NCBI GenBank assembly: GCA_016713535.1
Contig: JADJOY010000027.1
Coordinates: 62,001 to 126,000, forward strand
Length of the DNA: 64,000 nt
Reading direction: 5' to 3'
Source: Deltaproteobacteria bacterium
GTDB taxonomy: Bacteria; JADJOY01
Under the pieces are notes generated by a model. It saw nothing but the letters and a program-made list of their open reading frames with translations. It did no database searches and had not been told where the DNA came from. Positions 26,953-35,130 of the stretch are shown here, piece after piece. Numbering within the stretch: the first letter of the stretch is position 1; every line of letters begins with the position of its first letter. The position numbers were made by a program, and so were the translations under genes.

Positions 26953-27422
26953 ATGGCTGATCTGAGGCGTTTCTCCGTCTTCGCGCAGTTCCTGACAGAC
27001 CGCTTCGACGCCCGCCGGGTGTTCGACGTGGCCGGCGGTATGGGCAAGCTGAACGAGGCGCTCACGGAGCGGGGTGCCAACGTCGTCACCTTCGATCGAC
27101 GTCACCGGCACTTGGACGTTCCCTACGCCCAGCGTGGATTCACCCTCGAGGAACCGTGCGAGGCGGACCTGGTGGTGGGCATGCACCCCGACGGAGCTAC
27201 CCGCGTGATCATCGACTACGCGGCGCTTCACCACATCTCCTTCGCGGTCGTGCCCTGCTGCAGCGACAACGGGATGTCGTACAACCCGTGGATGCGACAT
27301 CTGACGGAATACGCGCGCGCCCGAGGCTTCGACGAGGTGGGCGAGCAAGCTCTGGCGATCACCGGCCGCGCCCGGGTGCTGTATGGGTGCTTCTCCCCCG
27401 CTCGCCAGCGCCCGCGCCCTGA
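26953..27422 (+). CDS. SAM-methyltransferase-like protein, unclear 3' end
   Basis: Reading from ATG at 26953, 'DARRVFDVAGGMGKLNEALTERGANVVTFDRRHRHL' is a Rossmann motif I with an acidic end of strand 2, followed by 'CEADLVVGMHPDGATRVIIDYAALHHISFAVVPCCSDN' and 'RARGFDEVGEQALAITGRARVLYGCF'. The same frame stays open to 28149, but everything after about residue 150 is Arg/Pro-rich and overlaps opposite-strand genes, so the true stop was probably lost. A +1 shift near 27395 would end the protein at 27422, the end given here. It is a hypothetical methyltransferase with unknown substrate. Confidence 0.5.
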
Positions 27423-27534
27423 CCGCGAGGACCCGTCCCCTCGGCCACCACCACTGCCAGGTCGTCGCGAACGCCGAGATCGCGGTCTGGCAAATCGCGC
27501 CTCGTGGCCGAGGCCACGATCGCCGGCGAGTCGC

Positions 27535-27708
27535 TCACGCGTCGCGCTCACCAGGACGGTGGCCGGAGCCGGGCTGGGCCGCGCCTTCCACCGCCAGCAC
27601 CTCCTGGTCGAGATAGGTCCGGCACCGGATCGTCACCACCGCACCCTTGATCACGAGGGCGCCATCGCCGGGCAGGTCGGCCTCGATCCGGACTCCGTCG
27701 TCGAGCAT
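27535..27708 (-). CDS. possible 57-residue protein
   Basis: An ATG at 27708 opens 'MLDDGVRIEADLPGDG', continues 'LVIKGAVVTIRCRTYLDQEVLAVEG' and ends GERDA. The amphipathic beta-like composition is unlike the Arg-rich shadow frames. There is no good ribosome site and no family I know. It is in the same frame as, and just downstream of, the zinc-ribbon membrane protein gene, so it could also be a displaced 3' part of it. Confidence 0.25.
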   Translation of the reverse strand: MLDDGVRIEADLPGDGALVIKGAVVTIRCRTYLDQEVLAVEGAAQPGSGHRPGERDA

Positions 27709-27759
27709 GCCGTCACCGCCGAACTGAACGCGCCGAACCCAACCCGCCGCACCACCGGC

Positions 27760-28059
27760 TCAAACCGGGGGCCGCTCCACCTCGTACCGCACCACCTTCA
27801 GGAATACGAGCCGGCCCACGGCAACCATCGGCAAGCCTGCGATCGGCAGCCAGATCTGGGCCACGCGGGGCCACGCGACACTGGCGAGCGCGGCCAGCGC
27901 CGCGAGTACCCCGAGCGTCGCGAGGCCAGCAAACACCGACGTGAGGTTCGCTCGTTCGAGGTTCACGAACCGGAGACGAGCGCCGCAATTCGAACAGTAC
28001 GACCACGGTCTGCGCGGGTTCACTTGAACCGAGTCGGTGTCACAACACGAACAACGCAT
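27760..28059 (-). CDS. zinc-ribbon membrane protein
   Basis: A 99-residue protein. 'MRCSCCDTDSVQVNPRRPWSYCSNCGARLRFVN' is a zinc ribbon with CxC/CxxC-type cysteine pairs (C-S-C-C and C-S-N-C). Two membrane helices follow ('LTSVFAGLATLGVLAALAALASVAW' and 'IWLPIAGLPMVAVGRLVFLKVV'). The architecture is common in small, uncharacterised membrane proteins. It follows the hypothetical gene 28131-28523 on the same strand. Confidence 0.65.
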   Translation of the reverse strand: MRCSCCDTDSVQVNPRRPWSYCSNCGARLRFVNLERANLTSVFAGLATLGVLAALAALASVAWPRVAQIWLPIAGLPMVAVGRLVFLKVVRYEVERPPV

Positions 28060-28130
28060 CGGGGTCACCCTGACGATCGGCCAAGAACGGCGCCGATCCG
28101 GCCAGCGCGAACGTCGCACGCCCCAGGAGC

Positions 28131-28523
28131 TCACCTCTCGAACGGATAGCTCTGCCAGACGGAAATACGCGTGTCGGAACACTTCACGATCATGAGCGTC
28201 TTGAGGTTCGGCGCGGCCGCGAAGTCCTTCCGGCACACCAGGATCGGCTGATCTCCATAACACTCCTCGGTCTCGATCGCGATGCGGTCGAACGGAACCT
28301 GCACCTCGTAGAGCGACTCGCGCGAGAAGGGGAACGTCGGATCCCCCGAGATCGCGAGCATCCGGTCGCGGAGGTCGAGCCAGATCTGATACTTGAGCGG
28401 CCCGATGTCGAAACTGAAGAACTCATCCCGGTCTGGTTCACGAATGCCCTCGCGATCGGGCTCGCAACCGAAGTACTTCGAGATGGCTTCGACCGGTCCC
28501 ATCTGCATCGGGTCGCCCTCCAT
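28131..28523 (-). CDS. hypothetical protein
   Basis: A 130-residue soluble protein with normal amino-acid composition ('AISKYFGCEPDREG', 'FSFDIGPLKYQIWLDLRDRMLAISGDPTFPFSRESLYEVQVPFDRIAIE'), no signal peptide and no family that I recognise. The pattern of alternating strands resembles immunity or SMI1-like small proteins only loosely. An alternative in-frame ATG is at codon 6. Confidence 0.55.
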   Translation of the reverse strand: MEGDPMQMGPVEAISKYFGCEPDREGIREPDRDEFFSFDIGPLKYQIWLDLRDRMLAISGDPTFPFSRESLYEVQVPFDRIAIETEECYGDQPILVCRKDFAAAPNLKTLMIVKCSDTRISVWQSYPFER

Positions 28524-28563
28524 TCACCACGCGAGCCCCAATCCCCACCAGCGGCCGTCCGCT

Positions 28564-28932
28564 CTAGCCCGGGCGCTGGACGAGCTGCAGCGCGTTGCCG
28601 GCGGGGTCGCGCAGTGTCGCGAGCCAGCCGCCCCACGGCTGCAGCGCCGGCTCGCCCGAGAACACGACGCCCAGCGCGCCGAGGCGCTCGCGCTCAGCGC
28701 GGATGTCGGAAACGTCGAACGAGAGCCCCGAGAAGCGGCCCACCAGGCAGCGCTCCTCGGCAGGCGCGTCGCGCCCCACAGACTCGAGGAGCAGCTCGAT
28801 CGAGCCAGAGCGGAACACGCAGACGCCGTGCGCCGAGCCGTCGTAGTGGAGCGCGAGGCCCAGCACGCTCTCGTAGAACCGCCGCGCGGGCTCGATCTCG
28901 TGGACGAAGAGGCGAACGGCGCCGAGGTTCAT
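28564..28932 (-). CDS. VOC (glyoxalase/bleomycin resistance) family protein
   Basis: A 122-residue single VOC domain: 'AVRLFVHEIEPARRFYESVLGLAL', 'HGVCVFRSGSIELLLE', 'GLSFDVSDIRAERERLGALGVVF' and 'GGWLATLRDPAGNALQLVQ' (paired beta-alpha-beta-beta-beta units with His/Glu metal-ligand positions). The substrate is unknown. Its ATG overlaps the stop of the upstream membrane-protein gene (ATGA). Confidence 0.88.
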   Translation of the reverse strand: MNLGAVRLFVHEIEPARRFYESVLGLALHYDGSAHGVCVFRSGSIELLLESVGRDAPAEERCLVGRFSGLSFDVSDIRAERERLGALGVVFSGEPALQPWGGWLATLRDPAGNALQLVQRPG

Positions 28933-29291
28933 CGGGAGGACACCTCGTGTCGGGAGGCGAGGCGCTGGTTCCGCAGATCACGCCAGATCCAGACGGACGT
29001 CCCCGCGATCAGGGTCCCGACCGGGAGTGCGAAGAAGTGCCCCACGACGTGCGCCCAGAACAGGATCTTGAGCGCCAGCCGCTCGCTCGTCAGTCCCGCG
29101 TAGGCGAGACGGCAGAAGAGCACCCACAGCGCCGCGAGCGGCACGAACGTGCCGGCGAAGGTGGCCTTCGCGCTCCCGGTCGAGAGCGCGGCTCCGTAGA
29201 GCGCCGCTGCGGCGATGGTCCCGACCCCCAGGACCGCATCGGCACCGAAGATGAGCCGCGCCAGCAGGAGGCGGTCGCCGAGGAGCTTCAT
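28929..29291 (-). CDS. hypothetical membrane protein
   Basis: A 120-residue protein with four predicted membrane segments ('LLLARLIFGADAVLGVGTIAAAALYG', 'ATFAGTFVPLAALWVLFCRLAYAGL', 'LALKILFWAHVVGHFFALPVGTLIAGTSVWIW'). Start: ATG at 29291 behind AAAGGAGTC; the longer in-frame reading is Arg-rich. Its stop overlaps the VOC start. It lies downstream of another small membrane protein gene. No family recognised. Confidence 0.65.
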   Translation of the reverse strand: MKLLGDRLLLARLIFGADAVLGVGTIAAAALYGAALSTGSAKATFAGTFVPLAALWVLFCRLAYAGLTSERLALKILFWAHVVGHFFALPVGTLIAGTSVWIWRDLRNQRLASRHEVSSR

Positions 29292-29349
29292 CGGGTGACT
29301 CCTTTGCCGGGCCTCGCCGCCGCGGGCGAGAGCCCGCCTGCGCAGCCGG

Positions 29350-29754
29350 TCAGCCCCACAGGGAGAGGACGCCTCCGGCATACAGCGCCGCGGCGGCCAG
29401 CACGCCGCGGCGGGGAACGCTGAACCAGTACCGCCGCCCGAGGAACACGTAACCGCCGAGGATCGCGGCGCCCACGACCAGCAGGAACGGCGACGCGCGC
29501 AGCACCCGTGGCTGCTCGAGCGCGAGGTACCCGAAGACCAGGCCGAACAACATCGCGCCGAAGCCGTGGCTCGCGTTGAAGCTCACCCACGCGCGCCACA
29601 TCGTCGTCTCGCGCGTGAGCCGGGGCGACACCTCGGACATGCGCTGCGTGAGTGCCTCGTCGCGAGGGTGGAGCGCATCGCCCCGGAACGTGAGCCAGCA
29701 GTGCATCGCGCCCAGCGCGAAGATCACGAGCGCGCTCGTTGCGATGAGAAGCAT
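29350..29754 (-). CDS. small membrane protein, LIC_13387-like family
   Basis: A 134-residue protein with four membrane segments. 'ALGAMHCWLTFRGDALHPRDEALTQRMSEVSPRLTRETTMWRAWVSFNASHGFGAMLFGLVFGYLAL' resembles a widespread uncharacterised family that I know as LIC_13387. ATG at 29754 is chosen because upstream codons are Arg/Ser-rich. It probably forms an operon with the following small membrane protein and VOC genes. Confidence 0.65.
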   Translation of the reverse strand: MLLIATSALVIFALGAMHCWLTFRGDALHPRDEALTQRMSEVSPRLTRETTMWRAWVSFNASHGFGAMLFGLVFGYLALEQPRVLRASPFLLVVGAAILGGYVFLGRRYWFSVPRRGVLAAAALYAGGVLSLWG

Positions 29755-29951
29755 GAGAGTCGCTCCGGTGTGGCGCGGGCTCGCTCCGAGGGGTCCTCGC
29801 CGAGAATAGCTCCAGCGCCGGTTCGGACCTCGTATCGTGCACCTCACTGAGGTGGGCTGACGAGCGCGCGCCGCCGGACGTAGCATGGTGCCCGCCGCGC
29901 TCGCGCGCGCGAACGGGAACCGATGCGGCTCGTCCCTCCGAGGATCTCCCC

Positions 29952-31136
29952 ATGCCTACCGCGGTGATGCGTGCCGATGCGGGCCGGGCCGCGACGTGGC
30001 TGCTGCTCCTCGCGCTCGGCGTCCCGTCGTCCGCGCTCGGACAGGACCGATCGCTGCGCTTCCACGGCAACGGGGCGAGCGACATCGATCGCGTGAAGAT
30101 CCGCGTCGACGACCCGGCGACGTCGCTGCCCGGGCCTCCCGCCGACGTCGGCGCCACGGACTTCACGCTCGAGTTCTGGATGAAGGCGAGCGCCGCGCAG
30201 AACACCGCCCCGGCGGTGCCGTGTGGCGCCGACGTCAACTGGATCTACGGCAACGTCGTGTTCGACCGCGACCGCTACGCGCAGGACCGGAAGTTCGGTC
30301 TCTCCATCGCCGGGGGACGGCTCGTGTGGGGCGTCTCGGGCGACGGGACCGGCGACCGGACGTTGTGCGGGGTGAGCGACGTCCTCGACTCGACGTGGCA
30401 CCACGTCGCGGTGAGCCGGCGGCGCTCGGACGGGCGGCTGTGGCTCCACGTGGACGGCGCGCTCGAAGGCGAGGTCGACGGACCGAACGGCGACGTGTCG
30501 TACCCCGACGACGGCGTGCCGGGGAACTTCTGCGGCGGCCCCTGCACGCAGAGCGATCCGTTCCTGGTGATCGGCGCGGAGAAGCACGACGCGGGCAGTG
30601 CGTACCCGTCGTTCGCGGGCTGGGTCGACGAGGTCCGGCTCTCGAGTCGGCTGCGCTACACGAGCGCGTTCTCGGCGCCCACCCAGCCGTTCGTCACCGA
30701 CGCCGACACCGTCGCCCTCTACCACCTCGACGAGGGGACCGGGGACGTGGTGAGCGACACCTCCGGAGCGGTCGCGGGACCGAGCCCCGGAGTCCGGAAG
30801 CTCGGCGGCAGCCCGGCCGGTCCCGAGTGGTCGGCGGACACACCGTTCGCGGATTGCGGCCCGGATCCCGACGGGGACGGGCTCGGCGACGCGTGTGACA
30901 ACTGCCCGGGCATCGGGAATCCCGATCAGCTCGACGGTGACGGCGACGGTCAGGGAGACGCGTGTGACCCGCTGGTGTGCGGCGCGGTGGTTGCCTCGGG
31001 CACCGGCCGCGCTACGGCGATGGCGCTACCGCTCGTGCTCGCGCTCTCGGCGCTCACGCGAGCACGGCGCCGCCGCCGAGCCCCGCCTGCAGGGCCCCGG
31101 CTCAGCGCCGGCGCGCCACGTAGAAGCCGTAGCTGA
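29952..31136 (+). CDS. exported LamG / thrombospondin-3-repeat protein with sorting-type tail
   Basis: A 394-residue secreted protein. Signal peptide at residues 1-30 ('[17 protein letters not shown]'). A LamG/concanavalin-like domain spans about 35-250 ('[12 protein letters not shown]', '[22 protein letters not shown]', '[17 protein letters not shown]', '[18 protein letters not shown]'). Two thrombospondin type-3 calcium repeats follow ('[22 protein letters not shown]', '[12 protein letters not shown]'). The C-terminus has a hydrophobic run ('[17 protein letters not shown]') and then an Arg cluster, the tripartite layout of MYXO-/PEP-CTERM sorting signals. The last ~35 residues overlap the converging methyltransferase gene. 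It is probably surface-anchored; its ligand is unknown. Confidence 0.8.
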   Translation: MPTAVMRADAGRAATWLLLLALGVPSSALGQDRSLRFHGNGASDIDRVKIRVDDPATSLPGPPADVGATDFTLEFWMKASAAQNTAPAVPCGADVNWIYGNVVFDRDRYAQDRKFGLSIAGGRLVWGVSGDGTGDRTLCGVSDVLDSTWHHVAVSRRRSDGRLWLHVDGALEGEVDGPNGDVSYPDDGVPGNFCGGPCTQSDPFLVIGAEKHDAGSAYPSFAGWVDEVRLSSRLRYTSAFSAPTQPFVTDADTVALYHLDEGTGDVVSDTSGAVAGPSPGVRKLGGSPAGPEWSADTPFADCGPDPDGDGLGDACDNCPGIGNPDQLDGDGDGQGDACDPLVCGAVVASGTGRATAMALPLVLALSALTRARRRRRAPPAGPRLSAGAPRRSRS

Positions 31137-31863
31137 ACCACGCCGCGTACCGCACGTAGAGATCGGCCTCGTGGCGCTGCATCTCGACGACCCGTAGCGC
31201 CTCGGGCCGACCGGCGTGACGCTCGAGAAACGCTGGGATGAGCTGCTCGGTGGGCTCGTAGTAGTTCTCGAGCCAGTTGCTCGAAGGAAGCACCCGATAC
31301 CCGAGCAGGTCGTAGCCTGCGCGCTCGAGGATGCCGATCTTCTCGGGAGCCGTCGCGATCTCGGGGTACTCGGCGTTCCAGTACCGCCGGATCTCGTCCG
31401 GAGGGTCGGGTCGCAGCCAGGTGATCTCCGAGACCGCGAGGACGCCACCCGGCCGCAGGAACGGCCTCCAGGTCTCGACGCCCCTGCTGAAGCCGAGGTT
31501 GTAGATCGCGCCCTCGGACCAGAGCAGATCCAGGGACCCGATCGGGAACGGCAGCGAGCCCATCGACCCCGCGACGGCTCCGATCCGCCGCGAGAACCCG
31601 GCCGCACGCGCTCGCTCGGCGAGGACGTGAAGAAACTCGGGGAACAGGTCCAGCGCCGCAATCCGGGCCCTCGGCAGGTTCCTCGCCAACGTCAGGGTCG
31701 GCGCTCCCGTGCCGCAGCCGATGTCGGCCACCTGGATCTCCGCCGCTTCATCGAGCCGTGCAAGCTCGAGCGCGCGTACCGTCTCTTCGTCGCTCCCGGG
31801 TCCCTGACGCGTCCCCTCCCGGTGCAGATCCACCAGCAGGCCGAACAGGGTTCGTTCATCCAT
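31102..31863 (-). CDS. class I SAM-dependent methyltransferase
   Basis: A 253-residue methyltransferase starting at ATG 31863. It has motif I '[17 protein letters not shown]', '[23 protein letters not shown]', '[27 protein letters not shown]' and '[15 protein letters not shown]'. It resembles ubiE/menG-type small-molecule methyltransferases and the family with the C-terminal '[18 protein letters not shown]'. The substrate is unknown. A longer reading to 31932 adds a Pro/Arg-rich leader that I do not trust. Confidence 0.88.
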   Translation of the reverse strand: MDERTLFGLLVDLHREGTRQGPGSDEETVRALELARLDEAAEIQVADIGCGTGAPTLTLARNLPRARIAALDLFPEFLHVLAERARAAGFSRRIGAVAGSMGSLPFPIGSLDLLWSEGAIYNLGFSRGVETWRPFLRPGGVLAVSEITWLRPDPPDEIRRYWNAEYPEIATAPEKIGILERAGYDLLGYRVLPSSNWLENYYEPTEQLIPAFLERHAGRPEALRVVEMQRHEADLYVRYAAWFSYGFYVARRR

Positions 31864-31941
31864 CGCATACCCTCGGGGACAGCGCGCGTGAGGTCGGCCT
31901 CGGGCAGGGTCCGGCTGACGCGGTGCCTCCATCGAAACCGT

Positions 31942-32352
31942 TCATCGTTCGCTCGGCTCGCGGACGAACACCCGCAGGACCTGGCCCTGCCTCGTCCGGA
32001 ACCCGCTCGGACGCTCGAGCCCGGGGTAGGCCGCGCAGAAGGTCAGACGGTCTCCTTCCAGCGAGTAGATCGCCAGCAACGTCTGGCCCGCGTCCTCGCC
32101 GATGGTGTCGCTCCAGTCGACGGTCTTCGGGTCCTGCGTGGGGTCGATGCGGTACGTACCGCGGATCGGGACGCTGCCATCGGCCAGCGTCACGACGAAC
32201 TCGTGGTCCGTGAACGTCGTCCGGGGCTCCCATCCCTGCTCTTCGTCGAGCGGCTCCTTCTCGCCATCGCGCTCGTACGCGATCTGCTTCCACTCGCCCC
32301 GGAACCTCTCCAGCTCGTCCTGAACGCGAGCGTCCATCGGATCGAAACTCAT
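31942..32352 (-). CDS. TIGR03067 domain protein
   Basis: A 136-residue lipocalin-like protein: 'ELERFRGEWKQIAYERDGEKEP', 'TTFTDHEFVVTLADGSVPIRGTYRIDPTQDPKTVDWSD', 'LLAIYSLEGDRLTFCAAYPGLERPSGF'. This matches the TIGR03067 family, common in planctomycetes and deltaproteobacteria; its function is unknown. ATG at 32352 follows GGAGG. No signal peptide is visible, whereas many relatives are exported. It lies directly upstream of the methyltransferase gene on the same strand. Confidence 0.8.
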   Translation of the reverse strand: MSFDPMDARVQDELERFRGEWKQIAYERDGEKEPLDEEQGWEPRTTFTDHEFVVTLADGSVPIRGTYRIDPTQDPKTVDWSDTIGEDAGQTLLAIYSLEGDRLTFCAAYPGLERPSGFRTRQGQVLRVFVREPSER

Positions 32353-32561
32353 CGGGTGCCTCCACTCCACTTGCTGCGAAGAGCGCCGTCGGACCGCCGC
32401 GCCGCCAGCGCGACCTCGGCTTCCCGCTTGCCCGCACCGGGCGACGTCGATGGTGTGTCGCCGTTCGTGTCCACCTCCGCTGACCGGGGCGCTGACTCCT
32501 CATCGCACGGTGCAGGCGTTGGCGCGACGCGCCGGCCCGGGGCGCCCGCCGCAGCGCGGCG

Positions 32562-33344
32562 TCAGAGGCTTCGGGCCACGCGCTCGAGCTCGTGGGTCTT
32601 CAGCAACATCACGATCGCGCAGACGATCGCCAGGGGATAGACGGCGAACTGAGCGGCGGACGGCTCCACGCCCGTGGAAACGCTCAGAAACAGCGAGCTG
32701 TCCCAGAGCCCATGAAGGGCCATCGGCAAGATCAGCGTTCCGGAGAGGCGCCGGATGACGTACATGCCGCTGCCGAAGATGAACGTGAACAGCACCTGGA
32801 ACGGCATCTCCGGCAGCGGCAACCCGAAGAGGACGTTGGGCACGTGAAGCGCCGAGAAGAGCGCCGTGCTGAGCAACCAGACCCGCACCTCCGAGAAGCG
32901 GCTCCGTAGCCCGACGATCATGCTCCCCCGGGTGATCATCTCCTCGCCGAAGCCGACTCCCACGGCACCCAGCGTCGACCACAGAAGAAGCTCGGACGAG
33001 AGCTGGTCGGCCTGCAGTCCCAGGAAGTTGTTCAGGATCACGCCGGCGATCACGACGGGCAGCAGCCAAACCCACGCGGGGCCGGACCTCGTTTCTTCGA
33101 AGAGGGCGATCCGCCACCAACCCAGCATGCTGATGGCCACCACCAGAAACGCGCATCCGAACGAGGTCGGAAGCGCATACCAGAGCTTCGTCGTCTCCAC
33201 GCTCTCGCCGATCCGCTGGTAGTCGACGCCATTGACCGTCCAGGTGGTGAAGAAGATCGCGAGATAGCCCGAGTACAGCAGAAGCCCCATCCAGACGGAT
33301 GGCGATCGCCTCGACGTGCTCCGTTCGCTGCTAGTCGGGTTCAT
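32562..33344 (-). CDS. CPBP family intramembrane glutamic endopeptidase
   Basis: A 260-residue membrane protein with about seven to eight hydrophobic segments and the CPBP (Abi/CAAX) motifs. These are 'GFGEEMITRGSMIVGLRSRF' (EExxxR), 'STALFSALHVPNV' (FxxxHxxN-like) and 'LPMALHGLWDSSLF' (HxxxN/D position). These enzymes cleave prenylated or other membrane-embedded peptides; bacterial ones often act in bacteriocin self-immunity. No bacteriocin gene is seen nearby. Confidence 0.88.
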   Translation of the reverse strand: MNPTSSERSTSRRSPSVWMGLLLYSGYLAIFFTTWTVNGVDYQRIGESVETTKLWYALPTSFGCAFLVVAISMLGWWRIALFEETRSGPAWVWLLPVVIAGVILNNFLGLQADQLSSELLLWSTLGAVGVGFGEEMITRGSMIVGLRSRFSEVRVWLLSTALFSALHVPNVLFGLPLPEMPFQVLFTFIFGSGMYVIRRLSGTLILPMALHGLWDSSLFLSVSTGVEPSAAQFAVYPLAIVCAIVMLLKTHELERVARSL

Positions 33345-33474
33345 GCTCTACGTCTCCCCTTCGGGTGGGACGTGTGGAAACGTCGAACGACTGGGCCTCG
33401 AGTCGCCGCCGCCGAAGGGCACACGGGTGGAATCCGAGCCGACCGGGCGGCGCGGCGGTCGGCGCCCGCCCTGG

Positions 33475-33972
33475 TCAGGTGTCGGGTCCGCGCTCCGGAG
33501 GACGATTCCGGAGGAGCGCGCGGATCGCCATGAGGTGGCTGACGATCATGAGAGGAACCCCGAGCGCCGGCACGTACCACTGCGCCGCGAGGAAGCGCGC
33601 CGCCTCGACCCGGGCCGCGTGGGGAAGCGCGATGGCCAGATCGACGCCGCCCACGATGCTGCACGCCCACGCGAGCGCGCGTCCCCCGTGCCAGCGGCGA
33701 CGTAACGCGACCACCGCCGCCAGCGCGAGCACCGCCGTCAACGAGTCGCCCAACGCCGTCGGCGCCGCGAAGGACCGGGGCATCTCGGGAGCGAGATTCG
33801 GGACGAGGAGGCCCACACCGAGCACCCGGAAGAGCTGCGGTGCGAGCCAGACGGACAGCGCGTCATCCGGATGCAGGCGGGACACCCACGGCGCGACGAA
33901 GAACGCGGCGACGGCCGCCCAGGCGACGCCGAACCAGGCGAACTGAAGAACGAACACGGTCACTGGGCTCAC
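33475..33972 (-). CDS. hypothetical membrane protein
   Basis: A 165-residue protein with five hydrophobic segments ('VFVLQFAWFGVAWAAVAAFFVAPWV', 'QLFRVLGVGLLVPNLAP', 'GDSLTAVLALAAVVAL', 'LAWACSIVGGVDLAIALPHAA', 'QWYVPALGVPLMIVSHLMAIRALL'). The layout and 'LVPNLAPEMPRSFAAP' resemble small uncharacterised integral membrane families. It lies between the hemerythrin gene and the CPBP protease gene on the same strand. Confidence 0.65.
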   Translation of the reverse strand: MSPVTVFVLQFAWFGVAWAAVAAFFVAPWVSRLHPDDALSVWLAPQLFRVLGVGLLVPNLAPEMPRSFAAPTALGDSLTAVLALAAVVALRRRWHGGRALAWACSIVGGVDLAIALPHAARVEAARFLAAQWYVPALGVPLMIVSHLMAIRALLRNRPPERGPDT

Positions 33973-34008
33973 GAACCCGCCCTGGACATCGCCCGCGGGA
34001 TCAGGAAC

Positions 34009-34602
34009 TCACCGCGTCGGTGAAACGCCAAGCTCGTTGAGCGGCACCAGCAGCTCGTCGATCAGGCGCTCGTAGCTCGCGAAGGCTTCGGCGGTCCCGG
34101 CTCGCGCATCGATCTGGTCGAACTCGCGCTGGACCCGCAGCTTCGTTGCGGCGTCCAGCGTCCTCTCCACGAACGGGAAGAGCACGCGCTCCTCGAGCTG
34201 CATGTGTTCGCGAAGGAACCCAGCGAACCGTGGGATCACGGCGACGAGCGTCGCCCTGTCGCCGGAGGTCAGCTGGAGCAACAGCTCTTTGACGAGCAGG
34301 TGCTCGTCCATGACATCCCGGAGCGTGTCGGCGTTTGGAGCCACACCGGACGAGATCACGCTCGGGATGAGCGCCTCTTCCTCTTTGCCGTGGTGTCGGA
34401 TGTCGGCGAAGTCCCGAAAGAACGCCAGTAGTGCGGTGAGGCGATCCACCTCGACCGGATCGCTCCCGCCCGAAGCCGCGAGGCGGGCTCCACAGCGCTC
34501 CAGCGCAACCGTGCCACGAAGGATCAGCGCATGCTCGTCACGCAGGCCCGCGGTGACTTCACTCCCGGGAGGCGGCGTCTCGTCGTCGTGGGCTGGTGAC
34601 AT
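34009..34602 (-). CDS. hemerythrin HHE-domain protein
   Basis: A 197-residue four-helix hemerythrin-like protein with di-iron ligand positions in 'LRDEHALILRG', 'FFRDFADIRHHGKEEEALIP', 'VMDEHLLVKELLLQL' and 'FLREHMQLEERVLFPFVERTL'. Such proteins bind oxygen, nitric oxide or sense them; stand-alone cytosolic HHE proteins are often stress related. No transmembrane or signalling domain is fused. Confidence 0.88.
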   Translation of the reverse strand: MSPAHDDETPPPGSEVTAGLRDEHALILRGTVALERCGARLAASGGSDPVEVDRLTALLAFFRDFADIRHHGKEEEALIPSVISSGVAPNADTLRDVMDEHLLVKELLLQLTSGDRATLVAVIPRFAGFLREHMQLEERVLFPFVERTLDAATKLRVQREFDQIDARAGTAEAFASYERLIDELLVPLNELGVSPTR

Positions 34603-34856
34603 GGAGTGGCCGTAGCCTCCGGCGGAAGGGTGGACGAGCTCGGGTCGATGCTACGCCCGAACCGCGGGCGAAGATAGGCGGCGACCCCGGGGGGGGTGTT
34701 CTCGGCCGTCCACTCCAGCAAGTGCCCCGGGCCTGGGAACGCGCTCGAGCCCGGCCCGGAAACCCGGCTTCTCGCGACGTTCCAACGGCGAGGGCCGGGC
34801 GCCCGGTGCGTGCCCCTCCCCGGGCCCGATCGCGAGCGCCTCGCCTCGGAGGGCGC

Positions 34857-34985
34857 GGCTCCCAGGCTGTGAATCTTTCCATCTGGGTCGCTCACGGAAG
34901 CCGATCAGGACCGGCGACGGGGGATGGAACCCCCGTCGCTACGATGCCTTTCGTAGCGCGGGGGCTCCGCCCCCCCGCGGCGCGT
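34857..34985. repeat. G5/C5 hairpin repeat block, inverted copy at 50755-50880
   Basis: The 528-base gap before the cyclase gene contains CGACGGGGG-ATGGAA-CCCCCGTCG then CTACGA (34915-34944) and TCGTAGC plus a G-rich/C-rich hairpin (34951-34980). About 115 bases including 'GGCTGTGAATCTTTCC' and 'GGTCGCTCACGGA' match the reverse complement of 50755-50880 at roughly 85% by eye. No gene is seen in 34603-35130. Confidence 0.75.
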
Positions 34986-35130
34986 CGCTCGCGCGCCGGG
35001 GGGCGGTCCCTCCGAACGGTGCAGAGAACGACGGCGCGCGCGGATTGTGCCGGCGGGGCTTCGATGGAACACTCGTCCGGCGAGCAGCTCGCACCGATCG
35101 CATTCGTCGTTTCCGACTCATCGGCCCCGT

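Noticed and set aside
27423-28149. C-terminal extension of the methyltransferase-like protein
   Set aside because: Arg/Pro-rich and antisense to a convincing zinc-ribbon membrane gene.
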